Source of the DNA: Sphingobacterium sp. GVS05A
GTDB taxonomy: Bacteria; Bacteroidota; Bacteroidia; Sphingobacteriales; Sphingobacteriaceae
Reading direction: 5' to 3'
Assembly: GCF_019969845.1 (NCBI RefSeq)
Contig: NZ_JAHXYR010000003.1
Span: 558,001 to 622,000, forward strand
DNA length: 64,000 nt
A model generated the notes under the pieces. It made no database searches, had not been told where the DNA came from, and saw only the letters and a program-made list of their open reading frames with translations. The position numbers were made by a program, and so were the translations under genes. Below are positions 1 through 9,613 of the stretch, piece by piece (position 1 is the stretch's first letter; every line of letters begins with the position of its first letter).

Positions 1-531
1 AATAATGGAACATTTGTGCTCGGTACAGCCGAAGGAGGAGTTAAGATTACACTTTATTTATTGAACAGATTAAACGAACAAACAGGTAAAGATATAGAAT
101 TCTTAAATTATTTCTATTTCCATACCATGCATCATGAATTTGCACATATCTTACATCAGACAAAGGGATATCCAGCCGCTTTTGAACAGATTACAGGATC
201 AAAATATGTTTCGGATGCTTGGAGTAATATTTATAGTGATGATGATTTGGAAACCGTTATCTCAGACGGATTTATATCACCTTATGCGGCTAAAGAGCCG
301 AATGAAGACTTCGTCGAAACTTATTCTTATTATATCACATTGTCTCCTGAACAATGGGAAGAGCGTATAAGCAATGGCGACGATAAAGGTATAGCCCTAA
401 TTACCGCCAAGCTTGATATTATACGAACATATTTCCAAAATATTTGGAATATAGATATAGATGTGCTACGTGACGAAATTGTCGCTAGACAGGCAGATTT
501 AGCCAAATTTGATCAAACATCTTTAAAATAG
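1..531 (+). CDS. Zinc metallohydrolase lipoprotein, C-terminal part
   Basis: The reading frame is open from the first base, so the gene's 5' end lies outside the window; a GTG at base 16 is internal, not a start. HEFAH (bases 133-147) is the HExxH zinc site of a gluzincin-like peptidase, and a downstream EDFVE could supply the third ligand. The protein matches the corresponding part of the product of 11091-12461, so I assign both to the substrate import-associated zinc metallohydrolase lipoprotein family, whose genes sit beside SusC/SusD pairs. It should be a surface-facing lipoprotein, but the signal peptide is not visible here. This copy ends soon after the catalytic domain, whereas the second copy has about 150 more residues. 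A DUF4302 lipoprotein gene follows after 8 bases, so they are co-transcribed. Family assignment is firm; the substrate is unknown. Confidence 0.85.
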   Translation, partial: NNGTFVLGTAEGGVKITLYLLNRLNEQTGKDIEFLNYFYFHTMHHEFAHILHQTKGYPAAFEQITGSKYVSDAWSNIYSDDDLETVISDGFISPYAAKEPNEDFVETYSYYITLSPEQWEERISNGDDKGIALITAKLDIIRTYFQNIWNIDIDVLRDEIVARQADLAKFDQTSLK

Positions 532-539
532 AAGAAATC

Positions 540-1829
540 ATGAAATTGAAATATTTATTGGTCTTATTCTTACTTCCAGCTTTGTTGATTACTTCATGTA
601 AGCGAGAGGATGATAGAATATTTGAGACAAATGCAACAGTACGCATGACTGAAGCGGTGCAAAATGCATATACTGTCTTACAGGCGAACAAAGCTGGGTG
701 GATGATGAATTATTATCCGAGTAAAAACCAAGAATTTGGCGGGTATACTATCTTTACCAAATTTATATCGAATGCTAAGGTTTCTGTAGCATCTGATCCA
801 ATTAAGGGTATTGAAACAAGTTCATATACTATCAACCCTGAATCGGGTCCTGTACTTAGCTTTGATGGTTTTAACAAAAGTATACATTGGTTTTCGGAAC
901 CTGGTAAGGATAATGGGGGGATCGGACCTGATGACAGTGGTATGCAGGGTGATTTTGAATTTATCGTACTTAAGGCTACAGCGGATTCAGTGGTGTTGAA
1001 AGGAAAGAAAAGTGGGAGCCACCTCGTGATGTTGCCTTTAAAAGGGACTGAGTTTGAGAGTATGTCTGCATCGTATCAAGAAGCCGCAAATAAATTTAAT
1101 GAGTTTGAGGTTTACCAATTAGAAACTGCTGGAAACAAAGTTGTCGAGTTAGGTTACGATCCTAAAATACGTGTATTCAGCAATCCAAATGATCCATCGG
1201 CGAAAGATATATCGTTTCGAGTAGTTCCTGGTGGTTTGGAATTTTATGAGCCGTACACGATAGCAGGGAAGACTGTAGCTCGCGTGGATTTTATTGCGCC
1301 AACAACTACATATCCATCTGGTTACTATACCGATAAAGATAACAGTTTAAAGATAATTCCAGTTCCTACACCGCTTAATCGCTGGTTTAAGAATAACTTA
1401 TGGTCTGTGTCTTATAAGAATATGGGTGCGCTAGGGAAGTTATATTGGAATGCTGGTAGGCCTATGTTAAAGGAAAGAGGTATTGTAGTGAATAATTTTT
1501 ATATTGGTAAAAACGGGTCAGACGGAGTTATAATTTGGGTATTACAAGGCGGATCCGTAGTGGGTGGATTAACACATATAATTCAGCCCAAAGCAGGAAC
1601 CGAAGACCAGGTATATATAGAACTTGAAGGATATGGGGTCGGTAACTTTGTTCTTGCTCATTGGCAGGGTGGACTAAATTACCTCTCCGCTCCGTTTGAC
1701 GGAAATACTTTCAAGATTACTTCTGACGGTACGGCAAAGCCTTCGGTTATTACTTTAACGGATATGGCTGATCCAAGAAATGTAATCAAGTTGACATTGG
1801 ATGATATTAGTGATCCATTAAACAATTAG
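540..1829 (+). CDS. DUF4302 domain lipoprotein
   Basis: A 429-residue protein with a lipoprotein signal peptide ending in LLITSC (Cys20), followed by a charged stretch and a long beta-rich body. The early segment around NAYTVLQANKAGWMMNYYP is characteristic of DUF4302 proteins, which occur in Bacteroidota right after SusC/SusD and the zinc metallohydrolase. The function is unknown; the position suggests a surface-exposed accessory protein for ligand capture. It is the last gene of its operon: a strong hairpin follows 12 bases after the stop. A diverged homologue lies at 12465-13793 in the same order relative to its own metallohydrolase. Confidence 0.85.
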   Translation: MKLKYLLVLFLLPALLITSCKREDDRIFETNATVRMTEAVQNAYTVLQANKAGWMMNYYPSKNQEFGGYTIFTKFISNAKVSVASDPIKGIETSSYTINPESGPVLSFDGFNKSIHWFSEPGKDNGGIGPDDSGMQGDFEFIVLKATADSVVLKGKKSGSHLVMLPLKGTEFESMSASYQEAANKFNEFEVYQLETAGNKVVELGYDPKIRVFSNPNDPSAKDISFRVVPGGLEFYEPYTIAGKTVARVDFIAPTTTYPSGYYTDKDNSLKIIPVPTPLNRWFKNNLWSVSYKNMGALGKLYWNAGRPMLKERGIVVNNFYIGKNGSDGVIIWVLQGGSVVGGLTHIIQPKAGTEDQVYIELEGYGVGNFVLAHWQGGLNYLSAPFDGNTFKITSDGTAKPSVITLTDMADPRNVIKLTLDDISDPLNN

Positions 1830-1841
1830 AAAAAGGTAAAT

Positions 1842-1867
1842 AAGCCTTCCTAATTTTTGGAAGGCTT
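1842..1867 (+). terminator. Operon terminator hairpin
   Basis: A perfect 9-bp stem (AAGCCTTCC with GGAAGGCTT) around an 8-base loop, starting 12 bases after the DUF4302 stop codon. It lacks a strong T tract, so it may act as a 3'-end stabiliser as well as a terminator. Confidence 0.7.
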
Positions 1868-2110
1868 AAACCCCAAAAAATGTAATCTAATAGCAAGAAC
1901 AGATTATACATTATCCATATCAGTGGGTAGAAACGAACCGATTGTGTATCTAGTAAAAAAGTCGCAGAAGGTTCATCAGGACAGTTTTTGGTTAGACAGT
2001 TGAGAATAAGATGTAAATCGCTCTAGTCTCGAATGCTTACCCAAATGGATATTTTGAAAATCCAGAAAAGACTGTGAAAGATATTCCAATGGGGTTATGT
2101 TTATTTAATG
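1868..2110. other. Intergenic stretch, possible gene remnant
   Basis: No convincing gene is present. From 2017 to 2151 one plus-strand frame stays open and reads like protein (it contains SNAYPNGYFENPEK), but it is preceded by a stop, has no suitable start and runs through the hairpin at 2111. It could be the tail of a decayed gene; I would not annotate it as coding. Confidence 0.3.
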
Positions 2111-2136
2111 GCTCTTCCATCGTTGTATGGAAGAGC
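2111..2136 (+). terminator. Perfect hairpin upstream of small membrane gene
   Basis: A perfect 10-bp stem (GCTCTTCCAT with ATGGAAGAGC) and a 6-base loop, followed by TATATTTATTCTT. The T-rich tail fits a terminator. It ends only 18 bases before the ATG at 2155, so it could instead be a leader hairpin of that gene. Confidence 0.6.
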
Positions 2137-2154
2137 TATATTTATTCTTAAAGT

Positions 2155-2463
2155 ATGAATGATTCAAACTTAAAAATAGTATTTATAGGTTCGATAAGTA
2201 GCTTGGTTTATGTGTTACTTTCAATAGTTCATTTTTACTTAATTGCTACAATACCTGAAAATATAGAAACTGTCATAGGAGTTATTGTTGAGTTGTTTAC
2301 AATTCCTATATTAATTTTAATAATGATTTGTATTGGGACCTCTTTTTACCAAATTTTTGTGAAAAGGCAATATCAACCTATATTTTTTGTAAGCTTATTT
2401 TGCAATTTGATTAGCGTTTTGTTGTTATGTTTTGGTGAAAATTTCTTTACATGGATACAATGA
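2155..2463 (+). CDS. Small hypothetical membrane protein
   Basis: A 102-residue protein of unrecognised family. It has three hydrophobic segments, roughly residues 8-30, 38-62 and 74-95, and few charged residues, so it is almost certainly an inner-membrane protein. The start is the first ATG after the hairpin at 2111-2136. The next gene begins 58 bases downstream and also encodes a small membrane protein, so the two may be co-transcribed. There is no domain evidence for a function. Confidence 0.55.
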   Translation: MNDSNLKIVFIGSISSLVYVLLSIVHFYLIATIPENIETVIGVIVELFTIPILILIMICIGTSFYQIFVKRQYQPIFFVSLFCNLISVLLLCFGENFFTWIQ

Positions 2464-2521
2464 CTTTGCTAGCTCAAAAGAGTATGAAAACATCGTGTTT
2501 AAAACTAAGAAGGAGTTAATT

Positions 2522-2731
2522 ATGAAAAGTCGTTACAAGCTATTTTTATGGTACTGTCTAACAATGCTTGTTATCATTATTGGTCAGGAATGCACGGACC
2601 ATTATTTTCGAGATGAAGTGAGAGAATATACTTTAGGTTGGATCGCGGTAGCATTTGTATGGATCATCCTTGGTGGTTTGACCTTAACATTTATTGAGGG
2701 GAGGATTAGACAAACTAAATCAAATAAATAG
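2522..2731 (+). CDS. Small hypothetical membrane protein
   Basis: A 69-residue protein with two hydrophobic segments (about residues 8-24 and 38-58) and a basic C-terminus. The frame is open from 2432, overlapping the previous gene, but I chose the ATG at 2522 because it follows a GAAGGAG Shine-Dalgarno-like sequence (2509-2515) by 6 bases, which is unusual in this window and so decides the start. The family is not recognised. It is probably in an operon with 2155-2463. Confidence 0.5.
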   Translation: MKSRYKLFLWYCLTMLVIIIGQECTDHYFRDEVREYTLGWIAVAFVWIILGGLTLTFIEGRIRQTKSNK

Positions 2732-2912
2732 CTTCAGTTTATAAATATGACATGTACCTAGAGACCAATTTTTAATCTTTGTCGTATGTCTTTTGTTGTT
2801 AATTATAAAATTTCTTTCCGAAAAATGTAATAAAAGAGTGCTATGAATTGTCTTCGTTAATGAACGTTGTCGAACATTCTAGACAATTTAAATTAACATT
2901 TTTTGAAATTTT

Positions 2913-3566
2913 ATGAAACATATTGTAAGTGCACTATTATCCCTATATGCTGCAAACCTAGTTGCGCAGGAAAAAGAGAATAAAACCAAGCATTTACCAG
3001 TTGAAGTGACCTATTTCGGCGGAATTCAATTTAACAACGCAAGTAATCTGAATAGAATCTTAAAGCAATAAGGAGCAGGAAAATTTCCAGGATTTGGATG
3101 GAATGCTGGTGCAGCTTACCGTATCAAACAAACGCTAATCGGGGGCAGTCTTAGTTTATCCACAAATAGTAAAAAAGATAATACCCTGAACACTGGAGAT
3201 ATTATCGTATACGTTGCAACCAATGCTGTTCATGCTGGTAATCTAATATTAAGTCCACAACTTGGTATTGGGAGCCAATGGTCCACTTTTACAATTCAAA
3301 AACACAACCAGTCTGGTTCATTTGACTTCCTAACTTCCGAATCTAATCAGACTCAAATGGAGCATAATACAGCGATTGTAGATTTCAATATTACATTGAA
3401 GTCAATGAATAAAAACAGAACAGTATTTTACCCCGAATGTAGAGTTGGCTATAAATCCTCCATAAAAAAAAATGAATGGAAGATTATCGGCGCGAAAGCC
3501 ACAAATATACTTTCAGATAGATTAGGAAGTTTCTATGTACAGCTAGTATGGGGAATTGGTCGATAA
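2913..3566 (+). pseudogene. Secreted beta-rich protein with internal stop
   Basis: One frame runs for 218 codons from the ATG at 2913 to the TAA ending at 3566, with a single in-frame TAA at 3069-3071 (codon 53). The N-terminus is a signal peptide (MKHIVSALLSLYAANLVAQ), and the rest is rich in alternating polar/hydrophobic strands and glycine, as in a small outer-membrane or periplasmic beta-barrel protein. The reading frame after the stop is fully preserved, so the mutation looks recent. The stop could derive from CAA or AAA by one base change. The family is not recognised. A sequencing error or a readthrough codon are alternatives. Confidence 0.7.
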
Positions 3567-3644
3567 TAGAAAAAATAGACCTTTGCAGCCAAATTATAGA
3601 TAAGATATTTATTTCGGATTTCCTAAAATAGGATATCTTACGAC

Positions 3645-3676
3645 TAGCGAGACTGCGCAAGTGACATATCTCGCTA
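3645..3676 (+). terminator. Possible terminator hairpin
   Basis: An 8-bp perfect stem (TAGCGAGA with TCTCGCTA) with a 16-base loop, followed by ATATTTTGTG. It lies 78 bases after the broken gene's stop. The loop is long, so this call is weak. Confidence 0.35.
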
Positions 3677-3990
3677 ATATTTTGTGACAATCAAATCCCA
3701 AATGATTGATATTTTTTCATTAATAATTTATTCCTCGGCTTTTTGTAAATATTTTGTTTTTAATAACCTTAATGCGATTTCTTTTTGTTTTTATTTCTGG
3801 TATAAATCAATTATTGGCACTTAAAATAGATGAAAATCACCTTTTGTAATATATTTTTTGTGAATAATAAAAAATAATAATCATTTTTATGACACAATTA
3901 TTAGGAATTTGTGATCACTTGTACCTAACATCCTAAACTATCGTGTTTATGAAATGCGGTAGAACAGTGGATATCGACGCAATCTAAACT
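3677..3990. other. AT-rich leader region of the sigma-factor gene
   Basis: Strongly AT-rich DNA with several T runs and TTTTG motifs, presumably carrying the promoter of the sigma/anti-sigma pair. No clean TTTG-N19-TAnnTTTG arrangement could be fixed and I see no open reading frame. Confidence 0.4.
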
Positions 3991-4518
3991 ATGCAAAAGG
4001 AAGAAATATTATTCAAGACACATTATAACGGGCTTTGTCATTTTGCTTGGAAGATATTGGGAGACCTCACCACCGCAGAGGATCTCGTACAGGATTCATT
4101 TATTGCTTATTTTAAGAATACAGACCAAATTAGCACCAACGATATTGCAATAAAGAATTATCTCTATAGTTCTGTCCGTTTTGCTTGTTATAATCATATT
4201 CGGCACGAAAAAGTAAGACAAAAGTATTGGAATGTAGTTGGTTTTACCGAAGAAGATAATACAGCACTTGAATTAAACATGATTCATAGTGAAGTTATTC
4301 AAGAGATATACAAAATCATTGAACAAATGCCCGCCTCCTGCCAGCAAGTTTTTCGATTGGGATATCTCGAAGGTTTATCCAATCTGGAGATTACCAAAGA
4401 ATTACAGATTAGCATTAATACTGTAAAAACACAAAAACAACGCGGCATGAAAATGTTGCTAAAGCGCCTAAACCCTGAGTTTCTCCCTCTTGTTATTTTT
4501 TTGTTAAAAAATATTTAA
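3991..4518 (+). CDS. ECF-type RNA polymerase sigma factor
   Basis: A 175-residue sigma-70 family protein. Region 2 spans about residues 8-75 (TAEDLVQDSFIAYF is the conserved region 2 core), and region 4 spans about 110-165, with the helix-turn-helix around NLEITKELQISINTVKTQKQ. Its size and the FecR gene 46 bases downstream place it among the ECF sigma factors that drive SusC/SusD operons. Expected role: once released from the FecR protein on ligand binding at the SusC receptor, it transcribes the uptake operon. No -35/-10 set for this sigma could be read with confidence. Confidence 0.92.
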   Translation: MQKEEILFKTHYNGLCHFAWKILGDLTTAEDLVQDSFIAYFKNTDQISTNDIAIKNYLYSSVRFACYNHIRHEKVRQKYWNVVGFTEEDNTALELNMIHSEVIQEIYKIIEQMPASCQQVFRLGYLEGLSNLEITKELQISINTVKTQKQRGMKMLLKRLNPEFLPLVIFLLKNI

Positions 4519-4564
4519 ATTCTTGTCACCCCTTTTTTCGTCTTGCGTTTCTTTAGTGTAATAT

Positions 4565-5722
4565 ATGAAAGAAAACACAGGACATATTGCGAGCATTATC
4601 CGAAAGTTCCTTAGTGACCAATTGACTATAGAAGAGCAACTTGAACTTGACGAATGGCTGAATGCTAATGCACGGAATAGACAAATTTTGGAATCATTTC
4701 GTGATGCGAGAAACATAGAAGAAGATTTATCCATTGTTCGGCAATTGGATTCCAATAAGGCATGGGATAAGTTGAATAATAAAAATCGCAAAACCATAAA
4801 GCCATTTGGGAAATGGTCGTTAGGAATAGCTGCATCAATTATTTTTCTAATGGGTACTTTCCTATTATGGAAAGCCATGTTTTCGCAAGGTCATTCTGAA
4901 AGAATACACGTCGCTATTAATAAAAAACAAGATATTGCACCAGCGACAAGTGGAGCGGTTTTAGTATTGGCGGATGGAACGAACGTACCGCTAAATGGAG
5001 ATTCAACAAAAACCTTGAGTAAAAACAATAATTTGATCGGTAACGGTAGCGAATTAATTGTGAAAGATATTGATAAACCGATCCCCTCCCAGTACAATTT
5101 GCTAATTGTGCCAAAGGCTAGTTTTTATAAAATGACTTTAGGTGATGGAACGAAAGTATGGGTAAATGCGTTGTCCCAATTGAAGTTTCCTTCCCAGTTT
5201 TCGACTACTGAACGGAGAGTTTTTTTAGATGGAGAAGCCTTTTTTGAAGTAGCACACGATCCTGATCATCCATTTATAGTAGAATCTAAAGGAAATGAAA
5301 TTAAGGTATTGGGGACACATTTTAATGTGAATTCCTATACGGATCTAGTGCGCACAACATTAACGGAGGGGCGGGTAGAAGTATGGCAAGATAATCAGTA
5401 CGTGGCCCTGTCTCCGGGAGAATATGCGGCCGTGTCTAAGGGGCGTCTGATAAAGGGGAAAGCGAATTTACAGCAAGATCTATCCTGGCACAACAATGAG
5501 TTCTATTTTAGAAAAGAAACAATTGTGAATATTGCACATCAATTATCAAGATGGTACGATTTGGATGTGAAATTTAGAGGAAATGTACAGATGGATAAAG
5601 AATATACCGGAAGTATTGAGCGAGATGTTAAACTATCGCAGGTCCTGGAGATGTTGTCCTATGTCAGTGACCTAAAGTTTGAAGTGGATGGTAAAAAATT
5701 GACTATCGAAACAAAAAACTAA
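4565..5722 (+). CDS. FecR family anti-sigma factor
   Basis: 385 residues in the usual order: a cytoplasmic N-terminal sigma-binding part (1-80), one membrane segment (84-103), then a periplasmic FecR domain (about 175-270, with GDGTKVWVNALSQLKFP and GEAFFEVAHD) and a C-terminal DUF4974 domain (about 315-382). It should hold the sigma factor encoded just upstream and respond to the STN domain of the SusC protein encoded next. An imperfect hairpin (5798-5825) separates it from susC, so sigma/anti-sigma and uptake genes may be expressed at different levels. Confidence 0.93.
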   Translation: MKENTGHIASIIRKFLSDQLTIEEQLELDEWLNANARNRQILESFRDARNIEEDLSIVRQLDSNKAWDKLNNKNRKTIKPFGKWSLGIAASIIFLMGTFLLWKAMFSQGHSERIHVAINKKQDIAPATSGAVLVLADGTNVPLNGDSTKTLSKNNNLIGNGSELIVKDIDKPIPSQYNLLIVPKASFYKMTLGDGTKVWVNALSQLKFPSQFSTTERRVFLDGEAFFEVAHDPDHPFIVESKGNEIKVLGTHFNVNSYTDLVRTTLTEGRVEVWQDNQYVALSPGEYAAVSKGRLIKGKANLQQDLSWHNNEFYFRKETIVNIAHQLSRWYDLDVKFRGNVQMDKEYTGSIERDVKLSQVLEMLSYVSDLKFEVDGKKLTIETKN

Positions 5723-5797
5723 AAATTATACAGAGTTTTCACCAATACCAAATGCTTATGATAAATTAATAACTAAACCAAATGACCTAATAAAAGA

Positions 5798-5825
5798 GAA
5801 CAGGAATGTTGGCGCATCCCTGTTC
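5798..5825 (+). terminator. Hairpin between fecR and susC
   Basis: GAACAGGAATG and CATCCCTGTTC pair over 11 positions with one A-C mismatch, around the loop TTGGCG. There is no T tract. A hairpin of the same design occupies the same place in the second uptake locus (56236-56261), so it is more likely an attenuator or RNA-processing site than a simple terminator. Confidence 0.45.
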
Positions 5826-5900
5826 AGAAAAGATGTGATAACCAGGTCTAAATTAGAAGTAACAATTAAAAACCCCAATTAACCACAAACATGTAAATGT

Positions 5901-8900
5901 ATGAATAACTTACCATTTGGCAAAAAGTGGTTCTTGATCCCTCAAGATCCGCGATTTTGCAAACCCCTACGTATTATGAAAATTAGTACATGTCTTTTAT
6001 TTGCATTTGTGACAGGCGTACACGCGAAAGGTACAGCTCAGAAAGTCACTTTAAACATGAAAAATGCACGAATTGAAGAAGCGCTGTCTGCTATTTCCAA
6101 ACAGTCTCACCTACGTGTGCTGTACAGTGAGAACTTAAATGCTAAAGCGCGGATTTCTGTCAATGTCAAGAATGCTTCTGTAGAAGAAGCATTAAATGCA
6201 GTATTAAAAAATAATAATATTGAATATAAGATCATTGCCAATACGATTTCTGTCAATAGCAACTCAAAAATTAATAACAGCAGCTTTACAGAGCTTCAAC
6301 AACAGTCTGTCACAGGTACTATTAAAGATAAGAATGGGAAGGGGTTAAGTGGAGCTACAGTGACTGTAAAAGGAACATCAATTTCTACTCAAGCGGACGA
6401 AGCTGGTCATTTTAAAATTAACGCTTCATCTACTGCTACCTTAGTGATTCGGTATGTTGGTTTTGTGAGTACAGAAGTAGCCGTTGGAGGAAAAAAAGAT
6501 ATCAATATCACATTAGAACCAGCAGATCGTACACTGGAGGAGGTGAATGTCGTTGCAACGGGATACCAAAATCTTGATCGTAAGTTTTTTACGGGAGCTT
6601 CCACGAAAATAAATGCGAAAGAAGCCGAACGCGCCGGAGTTCCTGATGTTTCTCGGATGTTGGAAGGACAAGCAGCGGGTGTTTCCGTTCAGAACGTGTC
6701 TGGTACATTTGGTGCCGCTCCAAAAATCCGAGTTCGTGGAGCCACTTCTCTAACCGGAGATAATAAACCATTATGGGTAATAGACGGCGTTATCTTGGAT
6801 GAGGCTGTCAATATCTCCAATGAAGCCTTATCAACAGGTGATGCAAATACCTTACTAGGATCTTCTGTTGCGGGTTTAAATCCCGATGATATTGAGTCGA
6901 TCACTGTCTTGAAAGATGCCGCCGCAACTGCGATGTACGGTGCTGCTGCGATGAATGGTGTAGTCGTTGTGAATACTAAAAAAGGTAAAAATACAGAAGG
7001 ACAGGTACATTTTAATTATTCTGGAAACTTTACAACCTATATTAAACCCAATTATAATCAATTCGATATCATGAATTCTGCTGAGCAGATGCAGTTGGTC
7101 ATTGATATGGAAAACAAGGGGTATCTCAATCACTCTCAGGTTTCGAGAGCTGGAACAGGGGGGGTATTTACCAAAATGTACAATCTAATGTATGAGTATG
7201 ACCCAAGCAGCGATTCTTTCAAACTCAGAAATGATGCTCCCTCTCGTTATAATTTCTTACAACGTTATGCGAATGTAAATACAGATTGGTTTGATTTATT
7301 GTTCAAAAACAGCTTTGTGCATGATCATTCGTTAAGTATGAGCACAGGAACAGAAAAGGCTCAGACCTACGCTTCAACGAGTTTTATGAATGATCCTGGT
7401 TATACGCTCGGTAACCAAGCAAAGCGTTTTACGGCTAACATTCGTAATAACTATAAAATCAATGATAAGTTGAGTACGGAATTTATTTTTCAGGGAAATA
7501 TCCGCGATCAACGTACTCCGGGGACTTTAAATCGAAATTCTGATGCGGTTTATGGTAGCTATTCCCGGGATTTTGATATCAATCCTTACTCCTATGCATT
7601 AAATACCAGCCGTATTATTACACCATACGATGAAAATGGTGACCGCGAATATTTTACGAGAGATTATGCTCCATTTAATATCTTCAATGAACTTGATAAT
7701 AATTATATCAAACTTAAATTGATGGATATTAAAGTTCAGGCAGGTGTAACGTATAAAATTTTACCCTCTTTGACCTACTCTGCCAATGGAATGTATCGGT
7801 ATTATAATTCCGAAAGGCAACATATGATCACGGAGAATGCCAACCTTTCTAAAGCCTATCGTGCAAATCAAGATCAAACCGTAAATGCAGGAAATAGATT
7901 TTTGTATGCAGATCCAGATTTCCCTAATACCGATAAATATGTGATTTTGCCCAATGGAGGATTCTTTAATGTGGCCAATAACAATATGATCAGTTATTAT
8001 ATGCGACACAATTTGGAATTCAACAAAAAGTGGAATGACCATACCATGAACTTATTTGGGACCTACGAACTGCAGTATGCAGATAAACAGAGTCATGATT
8101 TTAATGGGCCGGGAATAGAGTATGGCAATGGCAATCTGGTGCTACCAGCATATCGGTATTATAAGAAACAGATTGAATCTGGCGATGCACCATTTGCAAT
8201 GGATTATACTTATGATCGTAAATTGGCTTATGCTTTGCGCGGTGCTTACAATTATAAGGATAAGTATTCATTTAACTTCACCACCCGTTATGATGGATCC
8301 AATAAAATGGGGCGTACCAATGTGGCGAGGTGGCTACCTACCTGGAATGTTTCCGGAGCATGGGATATCGATCAAGAAAACTTCTTTAATAGAGAAAATA
8401 AAATCTTGTCACGTGTTAGATTACGGGGAACTTATGGCCTAGTTGCAAATATGGGAAATGCATCTAATTCTTCGGCCGTTTTCTATAATGCTATTACTTA
8501 TAGACCTTATGATGGAGAAAAAGAAGGCAAGATCAATATCGATGGTTTGGAAAACTCAGAGCTGACCTGGGAAAAGATGTACGAACTTAATATTGGTACA
8601 GATTTAGGTTTCTTGAATGATCGTATTGATCTGAATTTTGACTATTATAGGCGTAATATATTTGATTTAATTGGGCCAATTCGCACTTCAGGGATAGGTG
8701 GGCAATTTGAAAAATTAGCCAATTATGCCGATATGAAAGGCCATGGGGTTGATATTCAGCTCGGGGGATTCCCATTTAGAGATCCAAATGGATTTACCTG
8801 GAGGACACAACTTACGCTTGGTTTTAACAAAACCAAGATTACCAAGCTAAATGTAACCCGTAATATTTGGGATCTGATTTCTGGTGAAGGTGGGGCAATG

Positions 8901-9602
8901 GTCGGCAAACCGCATAGAGGTCTGTACTCGTTGGATTTTGATAAATTGGCGGCTAATGGAGGTTATCCAACTTATATAGGTACGGATGGTAGCCCAGGAG
9001 AAACCTATTTTTGGTTTCAGGACACTCAAACGGAATTCTTGAAGTACGAGGGACCAGTGGATCCTACGCTTGCGGGAGGTTACTACAACCGATTGGAATA
9101 CAAAAACTTTAGCCTTTCCTTTTTGCTGAAATTTGGTTTGGGCAATATGGTCCGTTTACAGCCTAATTATTCACCGATTTATTTGGATATGTATAATGTG
9201 TCGAGGGAATTGATCAATCGTTTTATTTATAAAGGCGACGAGTATTTAACCGTAATTCCGTCGGCACTCGATGGATTAACGTCCGAATTTGACGTTATAA
9301 ATGCAGCCGGTAACCGTACGGCATCGGTTTACTCATACAATGCCTACAACTATTCATCGGAGCGTATTGCAAAAGGAGATTACCTCCGTCTATCGCAAAT
9401 TTCTGTCGGATATAATATTCCCAAATCGGTCGTCAACAAAATTAAATTTAGGACTGCCCAAGTAAATTTGGTGGGAAATAACCTCTGGTTGATTTATGCG
9501 GATAAAAAGCTAAATGGAGTCGATCCTGAGTTCTATAACAATGGAGGGGTAGCCTTACCAGTTCCAAAGCAAGTAACTCTATCTGTAAAATTGGGATTCT
9601 AA
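5901..9602 (+). CDS. SusC/RagA TonB-linked outer-membrane receptor with STN domain
   Basis: 1233 residues. In order: signal peptide (the extended N-terminus contains a second Met at residue 26, and the core is ISTCLLFAFVTGVHA), an STN signalling domain (about 48-115), a CarboxypepD_reg-like domain (about 135-208), a segment around EEVNVVATGYQ, a plug domain (about 225-345, with VLKDAAATAMYG) and a beta-barrel to a terminal aromatic residue (KLGF). It imports a ligand across the outer membrane using TonB energy, capped by the SusD lipoprotein encoded 11 bases downstream. The STN domain makes it a transducer that signals to the FecR/sigma pair upstream. The internal ATG at 5976 is an alternative start. 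Confidence 0.95.
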   Translation: MNNLPFGKKWFLIPQDPRFCKPLRIMKISTCLLFAFVTGVHAKGTAQKVTLNMKNARIEEALSAISKQSHLRVLYSENLNAKARISVNVKNASVEEALNAVLKNNNIEYKIIANTISVNSNSKINNSSFTELQQQSVTGTIKDKNGKGLSGATVTVKGTSISTQADEAGHFKINASSTATLVIRYVGFVSTEVAVGGKKDINITLEPADRTLEEVNVVATGYQNLDRKFFTGASTKINAKEAERAGVPDVSRMLEGQAAGVSVQNVSGTFGAAPKIRVRGATSLTGDNKPLWVIDGVILDEAVNISNEALSTGDANTLLGSSVAGLNPDDIESITVLKDAAATAMYGAAAMNGVVVVNTKKGKNTEGQVHFNYSGNFTTYIKPNYNQFDIMNSAEQMQLVIDMENKGYLNHSQVSRAGTGGVFTKMYNLMYEYDPSSDSFKLRNDAPSRYNFLQRYANVNTDWFDLLFKNSFVHDHSLSMSTGTEKAQTYASTSFMNDPGYTLGNQAKRFTANIRNNYKINDKLSTEFIFQGNIRDQRTPGTLNRNSDAVYGSYSRDFDINPYSYALNTSRIITPYDENGDREYFTRDYAPFNIFNELDNNYIKLKLMDIKVQAGVTYKILPSLTYSANGMYRYYNSERQHMITENANLSKAYRANQDQTVNAGNRFLYADPDFPNTDKYVILPNGGFFNVANNNMISYYMRHNLEFNKKWNDHTMNLFGTYELQYADKQSHDFNGPGIEYGNGNLVLPAYRYYKKQIESGDAPFAMDYTYDRKLAYALRGAYNYKDKYSFNFTTRYDGSNKMGRTNVARWLPTWNVSGAWDIDQENFFNRENKILSRVRLRGTYGLVANMGNASNSSAVFYNAITYRPYDGEKEGKINIDGLENSELTWEKMYELNIGTDLGFLNDRIDLNFDYYRRNIFDLIGPIRTSGIGGQFEKLANYADMKGHGVDIQLGGFPFRDPNGFTWRTQLTLGFNKTKITKLNVTRNIWDLISGEGGAMVGKPHRGLYSLDFDKLAANGGYPTYIGTDGSPGETYFWFQDTQTEFLKYEGPVDPTLAGGYYNRLEYKNFSLSFLLKFGLGNMVRLQPNYSPIYLDMYNVSRELINRFIYKGDEYLTVIPSALDGLTSEFDVINAAGNRTASVYSYNAYNYSSERIAKGDYLRLSQISVGYNIPKSVVNKIKFRTAQVNLVGNNLWLIYADKKLNGVDPEFYNNGGVALPVPKQVTLSVKLGF

Positions 9603-9613
9603 ACGATTAAATT

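Noticed and set aside
2017..2151. Protein-like open stretch before the hairpin at 2111
   Set aside because: No start codon, preceded by a stop and interrupted by a perfect hairpin; kept only as a possible remnant in the intergenic note.
8122..8442. 106-codon plus-strand frame inside susC
   Set aside because: It is out of register with a clearly coding SusC region and has no start signal or protein-like composition of its own.
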